Below, piece by piece: positions 10,020 to 18,204 of a DNA stretch of 22,606 nucleotides. Below the pieces are notes generated by a model, which saw only the letters and a program-made list of their open reading frames with translations, did no database searches and was not told the origin of the DNA. The stretch comes from Mucidula mucida. Lineage: Eukaryota; Basidiomycota; Agaricomycetes; Agaricales; Physalacriaceae. How positions within the stretch are numbered: position 1 is the stretch's first letter; every line of letters begins with the position of its first letter. Location of the stretch: positions 1 to 22,606 of the forward strand of contig JADNYV010000548.1 of NCBI GenBank assembly GCA_015501055.1. The letters are read 5' to 3'. The translations under genes were made by a program, and so were the position numbers.

Positions 10020-10654
10020 TTTATTTTGGTCCTTATTTACCTGTTATATGTTCTACTGCTTGACACGCGCCCACACTGAAATAGTGCTTTCCCGGCTTCT
10101 ACACTCTCATCAAGTACAGAGGGACGAATGGTCAAGAGCTGTCCGCGACGTGACAGTGCAGCGTGACCTACCGGCGTTCAATGCCTACAACAGATCTAAA
10201 CTTGTTGGCGAACTCGTCAATACAAAAACTCATTTCTACGCATGTGTCGAGTATATGCTTGTGTGTCCCCACAAGGACTCGTGTGTGCTACTTTGCCCAC
10301 CTTCCTGATTATGTCGGTCTCCGGTGACGTAATGCCCAAACATCCTTTCCTTTCGCCATCATCAGCTTTTCCTGTGCTGTTGAAGTGGAGAGCGCGACGG
10401 ATCTTCTTCTTGGAACAATAAGTCCAGCATTTTGTTTATCGACCACAGTCCATTACAGGAAACGGTTCAAATTCGTCTTCAAATCGCATCACCTACGCCG
10501 CAAATTCGTTACTCGTTTTCCGCACCACAATACCTAATTCGGCATCGTAATCCTTCGTTCGCGCGCTTTCAAGACAAAATTCTCTTTATTGTATGAACAA
10601 GGATCCGCCATCCTTTGTTCTCGTCTCTTGTTCTCTCCCTCTTGTTCAAAGCTG
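10020..10654. other. Intergenic region, end of FunK1 gene and promoter of the next gene
   Basis: No convincing gene was found. A plus-strand frame at 10003-10308 has no recognisable motif and begins inside the kinase gene, so it is probably 3' untranslated sequence. Positions 10560-10650 are strongly C/T-rich, as is usual before a fungal TATA box. Confidence 0.45.
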
Positions 10655-10660
10655 TATAAA
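10655..10660 (+). promoter_or_regulatory. TATA box of the gene at 10745
   Basis: TATAAA lies 84 bases upstream of the ATG at 10745. It is preceded by a C/T tract and followed by a C-rich leader ending in CCACCATGA, a very good initiation context. This pairing supports the chosen start codon. Confidence 0.65.
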
Positions 10661-10744
10661 ACGACGTAACGGTCCTGGAATCAACACGCCCACCTGCTCA
10701 CATCCCTCTCAGCACATTCACCACTGACAACGCCGTCCGCCACC

Positions 10745-11683
10745 ATGATAGCTAACGCAGCGGAAAACCGCATCAACCTCGACGATCCCAGGTATCCTCC
10801 CGAACTGTACCGCCACGTGCGACACATGATGGACCACCTCGGAACCGACCACCAAGAATCGGAGTACTCCGACATGTTCCCTGTACCCGTTGGTCTTCAT
10901 CTGCGAATGTTTGAATTTCACTGATGGTCTTTTAGATCTCCCTTTGTCCTACTCTTGGCGAAAATTCGCCAGTCTATTGTCCCATATGCCCTCCTCCAAA
11001 TATCGAGACCGCCTTCAAATACCTGCAGAGAAAAATCTACAAGGGTAAACGCCGCCTATACCCACCACTATATAAGACAGAAGGCGCTTGGATCCAACAT
11101 CATTGGAGAGTGGTCCATGGGAACGTTGTTGTGCCTCTTCCAGCTCCGAATCGCAAATTCGTCAGGTACATCAGTCTCTCTCCACGAATCGTATAATGCA
11201 TTGACGTCTATCAAGAGCAGACGCGGCACATCCACGGAACTCCATCGCTGTCCGCTGTACGGTACGCCCAGTGCAAAAGCAGGATGCGAACGCTGGACGT
11301 TCAAGAGTATCAACAGCTACTCTGACGCTCATTTTCATCCTGTGCACTGCGCGATCGAGACGCGCTACATGACCGACTGGCCGTGGCAGTACGGAGACCT
11401 TCCCTGGATGACTGGCCAGCTTCCACTAGCAGGCGAGAAACTACGGGATTACATATATCGTGTCGTAGACCCGTTGTGGGCCACCATCTATGCCGATATA
11501 GTTCTTGCTGAGCCCAAGGCTCTGAAGAAATTGGTAGAGGAGTGGCGGGAAACAGATCCCGACTTTGCGCGCTTGTTCGAGGCGCCCTCTGATTCGCCGA
11601 TGCTCCGAGCTCTATCCAGTCTTTCGTCGCCCGAATCCAGTGTTGTTACTGTAGATTCTCCCGAGTACATTATTGTTGATTAA
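10745..11683 (+). CDS. Uncharacterised three-exon protein, 276 aa
   Basis: Exons are 10745-10882, 10936-11165 and 11221-11683 (831 bases including the stop). The first starts in a CCACCATGA context and encodes MIANAAENRINLDDPRYPPE. Intron 1 (10883-10935, GTACCC...CTGATGGTCTTTTAG) joins in frame to ISLCPTLGENSPVYCPIC. Intron 2 (11166-11220, GTACAT...GAGCAG; 11217 is an alternative acceptor in the same frame) leads to RRGTSTELHRCPLYGTP. The C-terminal half contains RYMTDWPWQYGDLPWMTG and ends in a Ser/acid-rich tail (SPESSVVTVDSPEYIIVD). A CPIC pair followed about 45 residues on by H-x5-H (HHWRVVH) could be a degenerate zinc-binding site; this is only an inference. No signal peptide or membrane segment was seen. 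The stop lies 25 bases from the stop of the convergent kinase gene. No family was recognised. Confidence 0.72.
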
Positions 11684-11708
11684 TCGTCGAATGGTTTGAA
11701 TGTAATTT

Positions 11709-13282
11709 TCATTGCCCAAGGAAAACAAGAAATGATAAGCGTAGGATAGCAAGCCAATGCGCGGCCAGTGGTGATACATAGTAACATACGCGAGTCCAAT
11801 AAGGCAGAATAACGATAAAGTGTGGAAAGCAGGGCAAGCTATACCCACCTCGGATGGTCGGCGACAGATTCACCGACATATGGGAAGTTTTCAAAGTGCT
11901 TTCCATGTTCGTCGCGTTCAGACGCTCCTCGCCGAGGGGATCAAACAGATATGCGTCAGCGTCCGAATGCAACTCAAAGCTATACACCTTGTAAGCTTCC
12001 TCCTCAACAGAGAAACACCATAAGACTCACGCTGTATCGTCGTCGTCGTCTTCCAGTCTCGGTATATAAGGCGGCTCTGTCATCCCGTCTTCCACGGCTC
12101 TCCAATCAACCCTCTTGAACCACAGGTGCGTGAGAATCTCGGACACCCCATATTCACCGTTGCCAAGCCTCCGTTTTGGGTCAATGCACATGAGATTTGT
12201 GATGAGGAGCTTGGCTAGGGGAGAGACTACATCAAGGGGCGGCCATTTTATGAATCGGGGCCCCGCCAGGATGTCGTCGGCGATGGCGTCGAGTCGGGCT
12301 TCGGTGTTCGGGAAATGGACGCCTGAGATGTGGTATGGGGTGGTACCGGCGAGGAGTTCGTATACGAGGACGCCGAAGGCGTAATAGTCCACGGCGTGGT
12401 CATATATCTCTCCCAGAAGGATCTGTCGAGAATGTAATAAGTGCTGGCTGCACACAGTCGTCGGGAACATAACGGACCTCGGGAGCCATGTAGTCAGGCG
12501 TGCCGACGAGCGATTCAGAATACGGGCGGGTGCTGGCCAGGCCAAAGTCTGCGAGCTTGATGTGCCCGTCGCGTCCAATGAGGATGTTTTCCGTTTTCAA
12601 GTCGCGATACATGATCTTGCGGCGATGCAAGAAGACGAGACCCATAAGAACCTCGCTTAGGTAGAATCTCGCTTCGTTTTCTGAGAATCGCTGCGAAGAT
12701 ATCACTACCATAGATTACAAAAAGACGACGAGGAACCTACACCAGCATCTCTCAGGAGCGTGCAGAGCTCGCCTCCAGGAACATATTCCATCACCATATA
12801 CAGGTTTACCGAGTCCTGGAAGATCTCCGACAACTCGATAACGAACGGGCGCTCTACATAGTAGGCCCGAAGCGAAGAGAGAATCGCGGCCTCGTTGTTC
12901 GTATGGGTGATTTCATTTTTGTGTATGACGCGACTCTTCGTGATTGTCTTGATAGCATAGCAGTTCCCGTCATCCAAACTGCGGACTAGTAACAGACACT
13001 GTAAGCACTGGCTCGCAAGAACGCGCGATGAAACTCACCAAGCTGCACCCGTCCGAAGGCGCCTGCGCCGATGGTGCTCTTCCACTGGTAGCGCAATAAA
13101 CGGTTATCCGGGAGCGTTAGCGGTTTGACGGTGGCTGGATTGACTTTCTTCTTCGTGCCAGGCAACTTTCTGAGGTAGGCGGGGTCGGACGCCAATGATT
13201 CCCAAGAAAAAGGGTCAATGGGAGATGGGGTGTCCGCTCCGAGAATATGCTCCAGGTCTAGAGGAGGAAGCGATAACTTCAT
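11709..13282 (-). CDS. AGC-family serine/threonine kinase, PKA catalytic subunit-like, 454 aa
   Basis: Exons (minus) are 13282-13039, 12985-12741, 12690-12478, 12422-12031 and 11979-11709. The introns are 50-55 bp and all phases agree. The ATG at 13282 (MKLSLPPLDL) is the first in frame after a likely 5'UTR intron. Motifs: glycine loop GAGAFGRV (72-79), YAIK with Lys94, Glu113 in the C helix (NNEAAIL), PGGEL, MYRDLKTENIL with Asp193, ADFG with Asp211, GTPDYMAPE (226-234), then ILLGEIYDHAVDYYAFGV and an Arg-bearing KRRLGNGEYGV. All catalytic residues are present, so it should phosphorylate Ser/Thr proteins. The order and insert pattern are closest to PKA catalytic subunits, but the activation loop reads SESLVGTPDY, not TWTLCGTPEY. 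The AGC tail has YLFDP rather than a clear terminal FxxF. The last 46 residues are strikingly hydrophobic in this model, so exon 5 may be mis-ended. An orphan or divergent AGC kinase is possible. Confidence 0.88.
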
Positions 13283-13292
13283 TGTTGTATCT

Positions 13293-13356
13293 CTGCACTC
13301 ATTTTTACCCTTCAGTACCCGTGAATCCGTTTTGGAGACAGTGAAATGGTACTCAC
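13293..13356 (-). other. Probable 5'UTR intron of the AGC kinase gene
   Basis: On the minus strand GTGAGTACC begins at 13356 and TGCAG ends at 13293 (64 bp), eleven bases before the start codon at 13282. Removing it also removes an out-of-frame ATG (ATGAGTGCAG, just inside the intron end) that would otherwise precede the real start. This supports splicing. Confidence 0.55.
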
Positions 13357-13467
13357 AAAGAGTCTTGAACGGTAGGGGCGGTGCCAAAGCTGAGAGCAAT
13401 GAATCAATGTCGCTAATGAAGTGGTGTGAACAAGGAGGTGAGGATGAACAAAGCCATCGTTTGGCTC

Positions 13468-13473
13468 TTTATA
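13468..13473 (-). promoter_or_regulatory. TATA box of the AGC kinase gene
   Basis: The minus strand reads TATAAA here, in AAGTATAAAGAGCC. It is about 110 bases upstream of the putative 5'UTR intron and lies in an otherwise gene-free stretch, which suits a core promoter. Confidence 0.55.
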
Positions 13474-13799
13474 CTTGTGGACCACAGCGATCGTAGATCA
13501 CGTGAGAGTGTACTTATTCAGCCTATTGTTATGGCGTCCACACGGAGGCAATAACACTGTTTTGAAGCGTGATGCGGCCTAGGGATGCGTGCGATGCCCA
13601 TATTCAGCTCAGAACGCGCACTGCGGTCGTACATCTCAGCAAACATGGGCTTTGTTCCTTGCAACAGACTCACATTCAGCACTTTGTCGTCCATGTCGCT
13701 ATCAATCGGTAAACGGTCACACGTCGTTGAAGTGGCACTGGCATAATTTGTGAACAAACAACCATCGCAGTACAATGATCATCAATTGAAATAGATATT
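13474..13799. other. Spacer between the kinase promoter and the rhodanese stop
   Basis: The two minus-strand genes are arranged head to tail here. A minus-strand open frame (13518-13775) shows no motif and no start context. I take it as 3' untranslated or promoter sequence. TCACGTGA, a palindromic E-box-like word, sits at 13498-13505, upstream of the kinase TATA box, and could be a bHLH site. Confidence 0.4.
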
Positions 13800-14274
13800 T
13801 CAGAGCGGGCACGTCAACGAGTCGTCCTTGTATTTCTCTAGCCAACCTTTGATTCCGCCATCTAAAACTAGCGGTTTGCATTTATCCGCCGGAATACCCT
13901 GTTCATTCAACGCGTCCTGGAACCACGACGATGCACGTGCAGCCCTGCTGGTAGCCGAACAGCTCTGGCAGTGAAAGACTACCTCCTTGAACTGAGAAAG
14001 AATTGGAACAAGGCCGGGGAGTGTCGGGTAGAACGTATGCGCGGGGAGATTGATTGCGCCTTTGATGAAGCCGATCTATTGATGGATCAACGACAATCTA
14101 CAGAGAGACGGAATTAATTACCTCGAAGTCCGTGCGTCTGAGATCTACAACGAGGATGTCCTTATCTCCCGCTCCAAGGCGCGTGTGAAGGTCTTCTGGT
14201 GAAATACGTCCAGCGGACGAGGTGGCTGTGGGAAAGCCTGCGTGCCAGGGAGCTTCGCTTGTCATTCTGTTCAT
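13800..14274 (-). CDS. Single-domain rhodanese / Cdc25-like protein (Ych1/Arr2/Ibp1 type), 142 aa
   Basis: Exons (minus) are 14274-14122 and 14075-13800, with a 46-bp intron (GTAATT...CAATAG) at 14121-14076. The product opens MNRMTSEAPWHAGFPT; Met4 (14265) is an alternative start. Domain landmarks: RISPEDLHTRL, DILVVDLRRTDFE (the VDxR strand), then IGFIKGAINLPAH (GHI.GA.N.P) straight after the splice. The active-site strand VVFHCQSCSATSRAARASSW and C-terminal LDGGIKGW follow. The length and motif order fit the small Cdc25/arsenate-reductase-like rhodaneses of fungi, which act as phosphatases or arsenate reductases. The loop is abnormal: His86-Cys87 is followed by Arg95, a CX7R spacing instead of CX5R, whereas Cys90 to Arg95 gives the CX4R spacing of sulfurtransferases. 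Activity is therefore unclear. Probably cytosolic. Confidence 0.85.
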
Positions 14275-14275
14275 G

Positions 14276-14317
14276 CTGATAAGCAAGGAATTGCCTAATC
14301 GGTCTGACGCTACTCAC
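14276..14317 (-). other. Probable 5'UTR intron of the rhodanese gene
   Basis: The minus strand has GTGAGTAGCG starting at 14317 and TTATCAG ending at 14276 (42 bp), with the start codon following after one C. An upstream frame from about 14436 (MAHPELSYSLPG) would splice out of frame, so the leader is treated as untranslated, possibly with an upstream ORF. Confidence 0.5.
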
Positions 14318-14437
14318 TTGTGAAGCAGTGTGGTGGCAAAAAACAAGATCTTCTTCACGTGATTTGATCGCGCCATCTTCCTTCGCGCCTTGATACTGAC
14401 CCGGAAGCGAGTACGACAGCTCTGGATGTGCCATCAA

Positions 14438-14791
14438 CGAAGCGCGGAATTTATCTCATGAAGACCGTCGTATGTAGGGAGATGAGTGCCTCCTCGTTCT
14501 CTCTCAGAAACCGGAGAAGTCAAAGAACTGCACGACCAACCCAGACCGACGAGTTTGAACCACCAGCCGCCTTCGCTTGAGGACCACACATATTCGGGTG
14601 CGTGGCCACCAACATCTATGGCACTCTCATTCCCTGGTGAATTTTGACGCCAATGGTACCGTCTAAGACATCATGGACGGCGGCACACTATCAAAGACAG
14701 ACCTATCCATCGTTCTTCCTGCCCACAACATGCCCTCGTCTTCTGTCGAAAGGATGCAACGGAGAACGTCCTGCGGGAGCGCGCAGTCTAG
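14438..14791. other. Divergent promoter region and unresolved 5' end of the F-box-like gene
   Basis: The stretch lies between the divergent rhodanese and F-box-like genes. An ATG at 14673 (ATCATGGACGG) opens MDGGTLSKTDLSIVLPA and continues to a TAA near 14829, but it is not in the frame of the F-box-like domain. It could be the first exon if an intron ends at the TCTAG before 14792; no convincing donor was found. Confidence 0.35.
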
Positions 14792-16020
14792 AGAGCCCAT
14801 GATCATAAAGCAGCCGATTCGCTCGTCGACCTAAATAGTAAAGGCTTACCGACTCTCCCCCTGGAACTGCATCTCGAAATTATGGCTCACCTCGACTGCC
14901 AGTCAATTCCGTGGATAAAGCGTGAGGCGAGAGGAGACCGAGATAGGTTTAATGCAATACATGCGTTATCCAGCACCTGCAGAACTCTCTATGACATGTA
15001 TAGCCCTCTTTACTGGAGGAGGGTAGAAGCGCGTGGATGGCGCCGGCCCTGCGAGTACAATACGTGGTATACAGCTCAGGATCTGCGTGCGTACTGCAGG
15101 GTTCTCACTCAAATGCCGCACTGGGCAGAGCTTGTTCAGTACGTGTATTCTATGCGATGAACTCGTTAGAGAGGCTGACTTGTGCATTCAAAAGGGTGTT
15201 CAACGCAAAGCTGACACGTTATCGCTCGGAAACTACATATCGAGAGCTCGCACTCTGTCTTTCATGCCTCCCGAACCTTCATACTTTCCAGATCACGTCG
15301 TTTCCCCAGACTTTCTATTCAACCTATGGAGGCGACCACCATCACTTTGATGTCGAATGTCTGAGACACTTCAAAAAGGCATTCTCCTCGATAGAACCTC
15401 TTGCCAAAGTTCACACTGTGACCTTGATTCCTGCCCTCATTCATTGCATTAAGATGAAAGTACTTTTCCATCGCTGCGCCACATGGCTGTCCATGAAACG
15501 CGTTCCGATGATCTATATAGGGACCTTCCTTCGTTACATGTCATCCCAGACTACATCCATACTCTAACTTTACCATATGGCACTGTCTTGCTTCGGGAAT
15601 CTAGCATCAATGGTAAGCAGCAATTTGCGCTTCTGGTTTCGGGTGACTCATAGGGACGTTGTAGACTTGGCATCGTTGTTCCCACACTTGCGCATTACGC
15701 CACATCTGTCGCCCGGTAGCGACAGAATGACAAACAAAGCTTATGCACGCCTGGCGCAGAAGGCATTTTGTAATGTGGAGGAGGGGTGGATACGGGTGCA
15801 TACGATCCAGATTGAGGACCGCTTGGATATGTCCAGATTTTTTGGACAATGGAAAGGCGATGAAGTCCTGGATATGGCGAAAAAGACACTGCAGTTGAAT
15901 CTTGCTCGCGAGGAAAATCAGGATGTCGTTGCGGGAGAGATCAAGATCTGGGAGCCCGGATGTTATAGTTTGCGCAAGGTTATATTGGTGGAGCGTCCAG
16001 TTAAAGAGGACTGTGAATGA
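14792..16020 (+). pseudogene. F-box-like protein, one single-base frameshift
   Basis: The frame opens after TAG 14789-14791 and soon reads LPTLPLELHLEIMAHLD, an F-box-like helix start. It continues FNAIHALSSTCRTLYDMY and SPLYWRRVEARGW. Intron 15139-15194 (GTACGT...GCTGACTT...AAAAG) joins in frame to VFNAKLTRYRSETTY and LSCLPNLHTFQI, a leucine-rich-like region. Near 15467-15470 one base is missing (TTCCA where TTCCCA is needed). In the restored frame the text continues SLRHMAVHETRSDDLYRD through HTLTLPYGT to the intron 15613-15664, then DLASLFPHLRI to the stop at 16020, ending VERPVKEDCE. F-box proteins act as substrate adaptors of SCF ubiquitin ligases. A paralogue at 21672-22470 keeps the first intron at the same codon phase. 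The single defect could be a sequencing error. The start codon is not resolved. Confidence 0.65.
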
Positions 16021-16651
16021 TATATATGCTCTCTGTGCATGTATAACTTAAATAGAGCAATTGAAAGCAAACTATGAACAGCTTTCTCTTTGCCTCGCGT
16101 GAGAAAGGGCTTCCTTTACGGGCGGCAGGGATGCTTTGACTACTTTGCCTCCTACCATCGCCAACAATCTTTGCACTCGAAGGCCCAATGCTAATGCCCC
16201 TTTGAAGGCCCACTAACGACGATGTCACCTTCCTGGCGCCGCATGTCCCTAAAGGGTGACCTGTAGATATCGGAAGATTAGTCTACCGTATCCATCCGGT
16301 GCGTCTTCTGCACTATTTCTGATGGTATAGACCTCAACTATTTCGGCAGATATATGGCGATAAAAAGTGATCCATGGGATTTCTCCTTGGGATGAATGGT
16401 GCGCCCAGACTTGTGCGTTTTGCTAGGCAACTAGTAGTCGATTAGAAAAGACGACTGCCAGCCGCGCCATAGGAGATATTCTGGCGAGGACGCACCTTGT
16501 TTTAGCACCATCACCGAGTCCTTTTTTCCCACGGTGTCAATACCACCGAATCGACGGGAAGGCTGCTCGGACTAGACAGGCGTAGCGTATATACTTCGTG
16601 TTTCTTGTGTCTTTTGGTTCGGAAATTGTATAGAGAGTTCGACGTAGCACA
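16021..16651. other. Intergenic, nothing recognised
   Basis: This 631-bp spacer holds the 3' end of the F-box-like gene and the leader of the next frame. A weak GTATATA lies near 16588. Short minus-strand frames (16001-16228 and 16511-16939) have no motif. The second is long for its size and overlaps the next plus-strand frame, so strand choice there is not certain. Confidence 0.35.
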
Positions 16652-16894
16652 ATGTCCAACTCCCGGAGGCACTCCGAGGCCCCGGAAGGACAGAACGACG
16701 TGGACATCACCAGTTTTGACGTAACCCTGCTCGATGGGTCTCTCCTTATAGCTTGTACCTTGGGTGATTTGGACGACAAGCACGTCGAATTTCCCTATAC
16801 AATCCATCACCGCCCAGGAGACCGGCGCCCTGGCAAAATGCAGCCTACGCTGCGCGAATTCCGAATACTTCTTATCGGACACGACGGACATTGA
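16652..16894 (+). CDS. Hypothetical protein or first exon, function unknown
   Basis: ATG 16652 (ACAATGTCC, good context) opens MSNSRRHSEAPEGQND and continues VDITSFDVTLLDGSLLIACT and LGDLDDKHVEFPYTIHH, to a stop at 16894. In the last third another plus frame also reads plausibly (ETGALAKCSLRCANSEYFLS), so a splice or frameshift may switch frames. The opposite strand is open too (16511-16939). I recognise no family. The coding status rests on start context and codon appearance alone. Confidence 0.35.
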   Translation: MSNSRRHSEAPEGQNDVDITSFDVTLLDGSLLIACTLGDLDDKHVEFPYTIHHRPGDRRPGKMQPTLREFRILLIGHDGH

Positions 16895-17817
16895 TGCCAT
16901 GTTGGGGGATCTGCGGTCTGCGGTCATTGTTATTAGCACGAGGTGTTCTGTGCGCGTCGTATCAGAACACCACTACTCGTTCTTCGCTTTCTGCAATTCC
17001 ACTTCCTACGATACGTTCTCGTCTTGCTCAGATTTTGGGACTCTTCCTCGTTTTGATAGCTACTCTTCTTGGCTATCATACTTTCGATGCTGCAGTAGAT
17101 GACTTTCATCACTGTGAACTACAGTATTGCCTTTCTGTCTACGTTTGAGAGTCCTTTCATATTTCTGTAGAGATCAGTCTTTCGCGTGTCCGCATACTCA
17201 TTCCATCCTTGCTAGGATTTACCGTCGCTGATCCTATTTATGTGGTGGAACATTGGCATACGCTCGGCGGTTCAAGCGACAATCGCTGGAACGACATTCT
17301 TCTTCTTCTCACATACTTGCAAGAGCCAGTGCGCGATCGCCCCCTCTACCGTGCGTTTCGCCATGATGCGGAAGATGTTTTGTATGAAGTATGTTAACAT
17401 ATCGCTCACAGACTTATTGGGTTACTTATCTACCCATGTAGTCAGCCCTTCACCATCGAGAACCGCATGTTTAGGGCCCCTGTGCAACGTACAGGTACTT
17501 GAGTCGGCGCTGTTGTATTGCTCAATTACTCCTCAATACTACTTGCTGTCCCATTCGACTTCAAAGAATTGCGCCACACACAACCGTCAGGCTTCCATCA
17601 AGGTTACTCGAAAGAGTGCAGCTGCCTTGTAAATCCTGCTAACATGTTATTGCTCCTTGAGCTCGATCGCTTTCACTGTGTACGCGTGTCTTCTCTCTTC
17701 TACTTCAGCCAAAGCACAAGGTACTACAATACGAAGGAAAGCCGCTGGGAGGGCGATCTGCCTACAGCGTCTGACTCGGAGGCAATAGTGAACATCTTTG
17801 ACAGTACGTGCATCTGA
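16895..17817 (+). pseudogene. Decayed coding region, related in part to 5203-5340
   Basis: Several plus-strand frames look coding but do not join cleanly. One is a hydrophobic segment ILGLFLVLIATLLGYHTF near 17030-17085. Another reads NRWNDILLLLTYLQEPVRD and LYRAFRHDAEDVLYEVC (17209-17397). A third is VPFDFKELRHTQPSGFHQ, continuing GYSKECSCLVNPANM (17545-17650). The last stretch is the one similar to 5203-5340, in parallel order over about 140 bases. Stops separate the pieces and no full set of introns reconciles them. The single membrane-like segment is only suggestive. No family was recognised. It is either a broken gene or a poorly understood intron-rich one. Confidence 0.35.
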
Positions 17818-18204
17818 GGTGGTAGCAAACGAGGAGATAGAAAAGAAAACATTGCACGACTTGAGTATATAGTTTCACATTGCTGCCATTTTCTTAGCAA
17901 TAGCTATGCACAGTCGGGTCGTCCACCCGGAGTCAATCAGAGCGGCGGCTTGCGCCCAGAACTTTCACGCTTCTTTCCGTTTATTCGAAATGAATGCCGG
18001 GACCAGAAGGAAGAGAATCCCGCCGTTAGTTCTATGGATCCAGCAGACATCCTTGAGAAGACCATCTAAGTAGTTGAGAGATGAGATAGACAAATTCGCA
18101 ACACGTCCCTGACGAGAACATTGTGACGCGTTAAGCATAACGTCGAAAGCGCGGTATGTACAAGTATAGAAAAATGACTCAGCCAATACAAAAAACCCAA
18201 GTTA
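17818..18204. other. Intergenic, 3' side of the cellobiohydrolase gene
   Basis: This 387-bp stretch holds the 3' untranslated region of the minus-strand cellobiohydrolase gene and the end of the plus-strand remnant. A minus-strand open frame (17965-18186) shows no motif. Nothing else was seen. Confidence 0.4.

Noticed and set aside
10681..10921. Minus-strand frames overlapping the start of the gene at 10745
   Set aside because: The plus strand has a TATA box, a CCACCATG start and in-frame introns here; the minus frames lack all of these.
12115..12384. Plus-strand frame opposite the AGC kinase
   Set aside because: It is a shadow of exon 4 of the kinase, with no motif and no start context.
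13518..13775. Minus-strand frame between the kinase and rhodanese genes as an extra exon or small gene
   Set aside because: There is no good start context, no splice connection to either gene and no motif; it fits 3' untranslated or promoter sequence.
16511..16939. Minus-strand 142-codon frame opposite 16652-16894
   Set aside because: It is longer than the plus frame, but has no recognisable motif, no clear promoter and its first Met lies inside the overlapping coding-like region. The plus start context is better. Not fully excluded.
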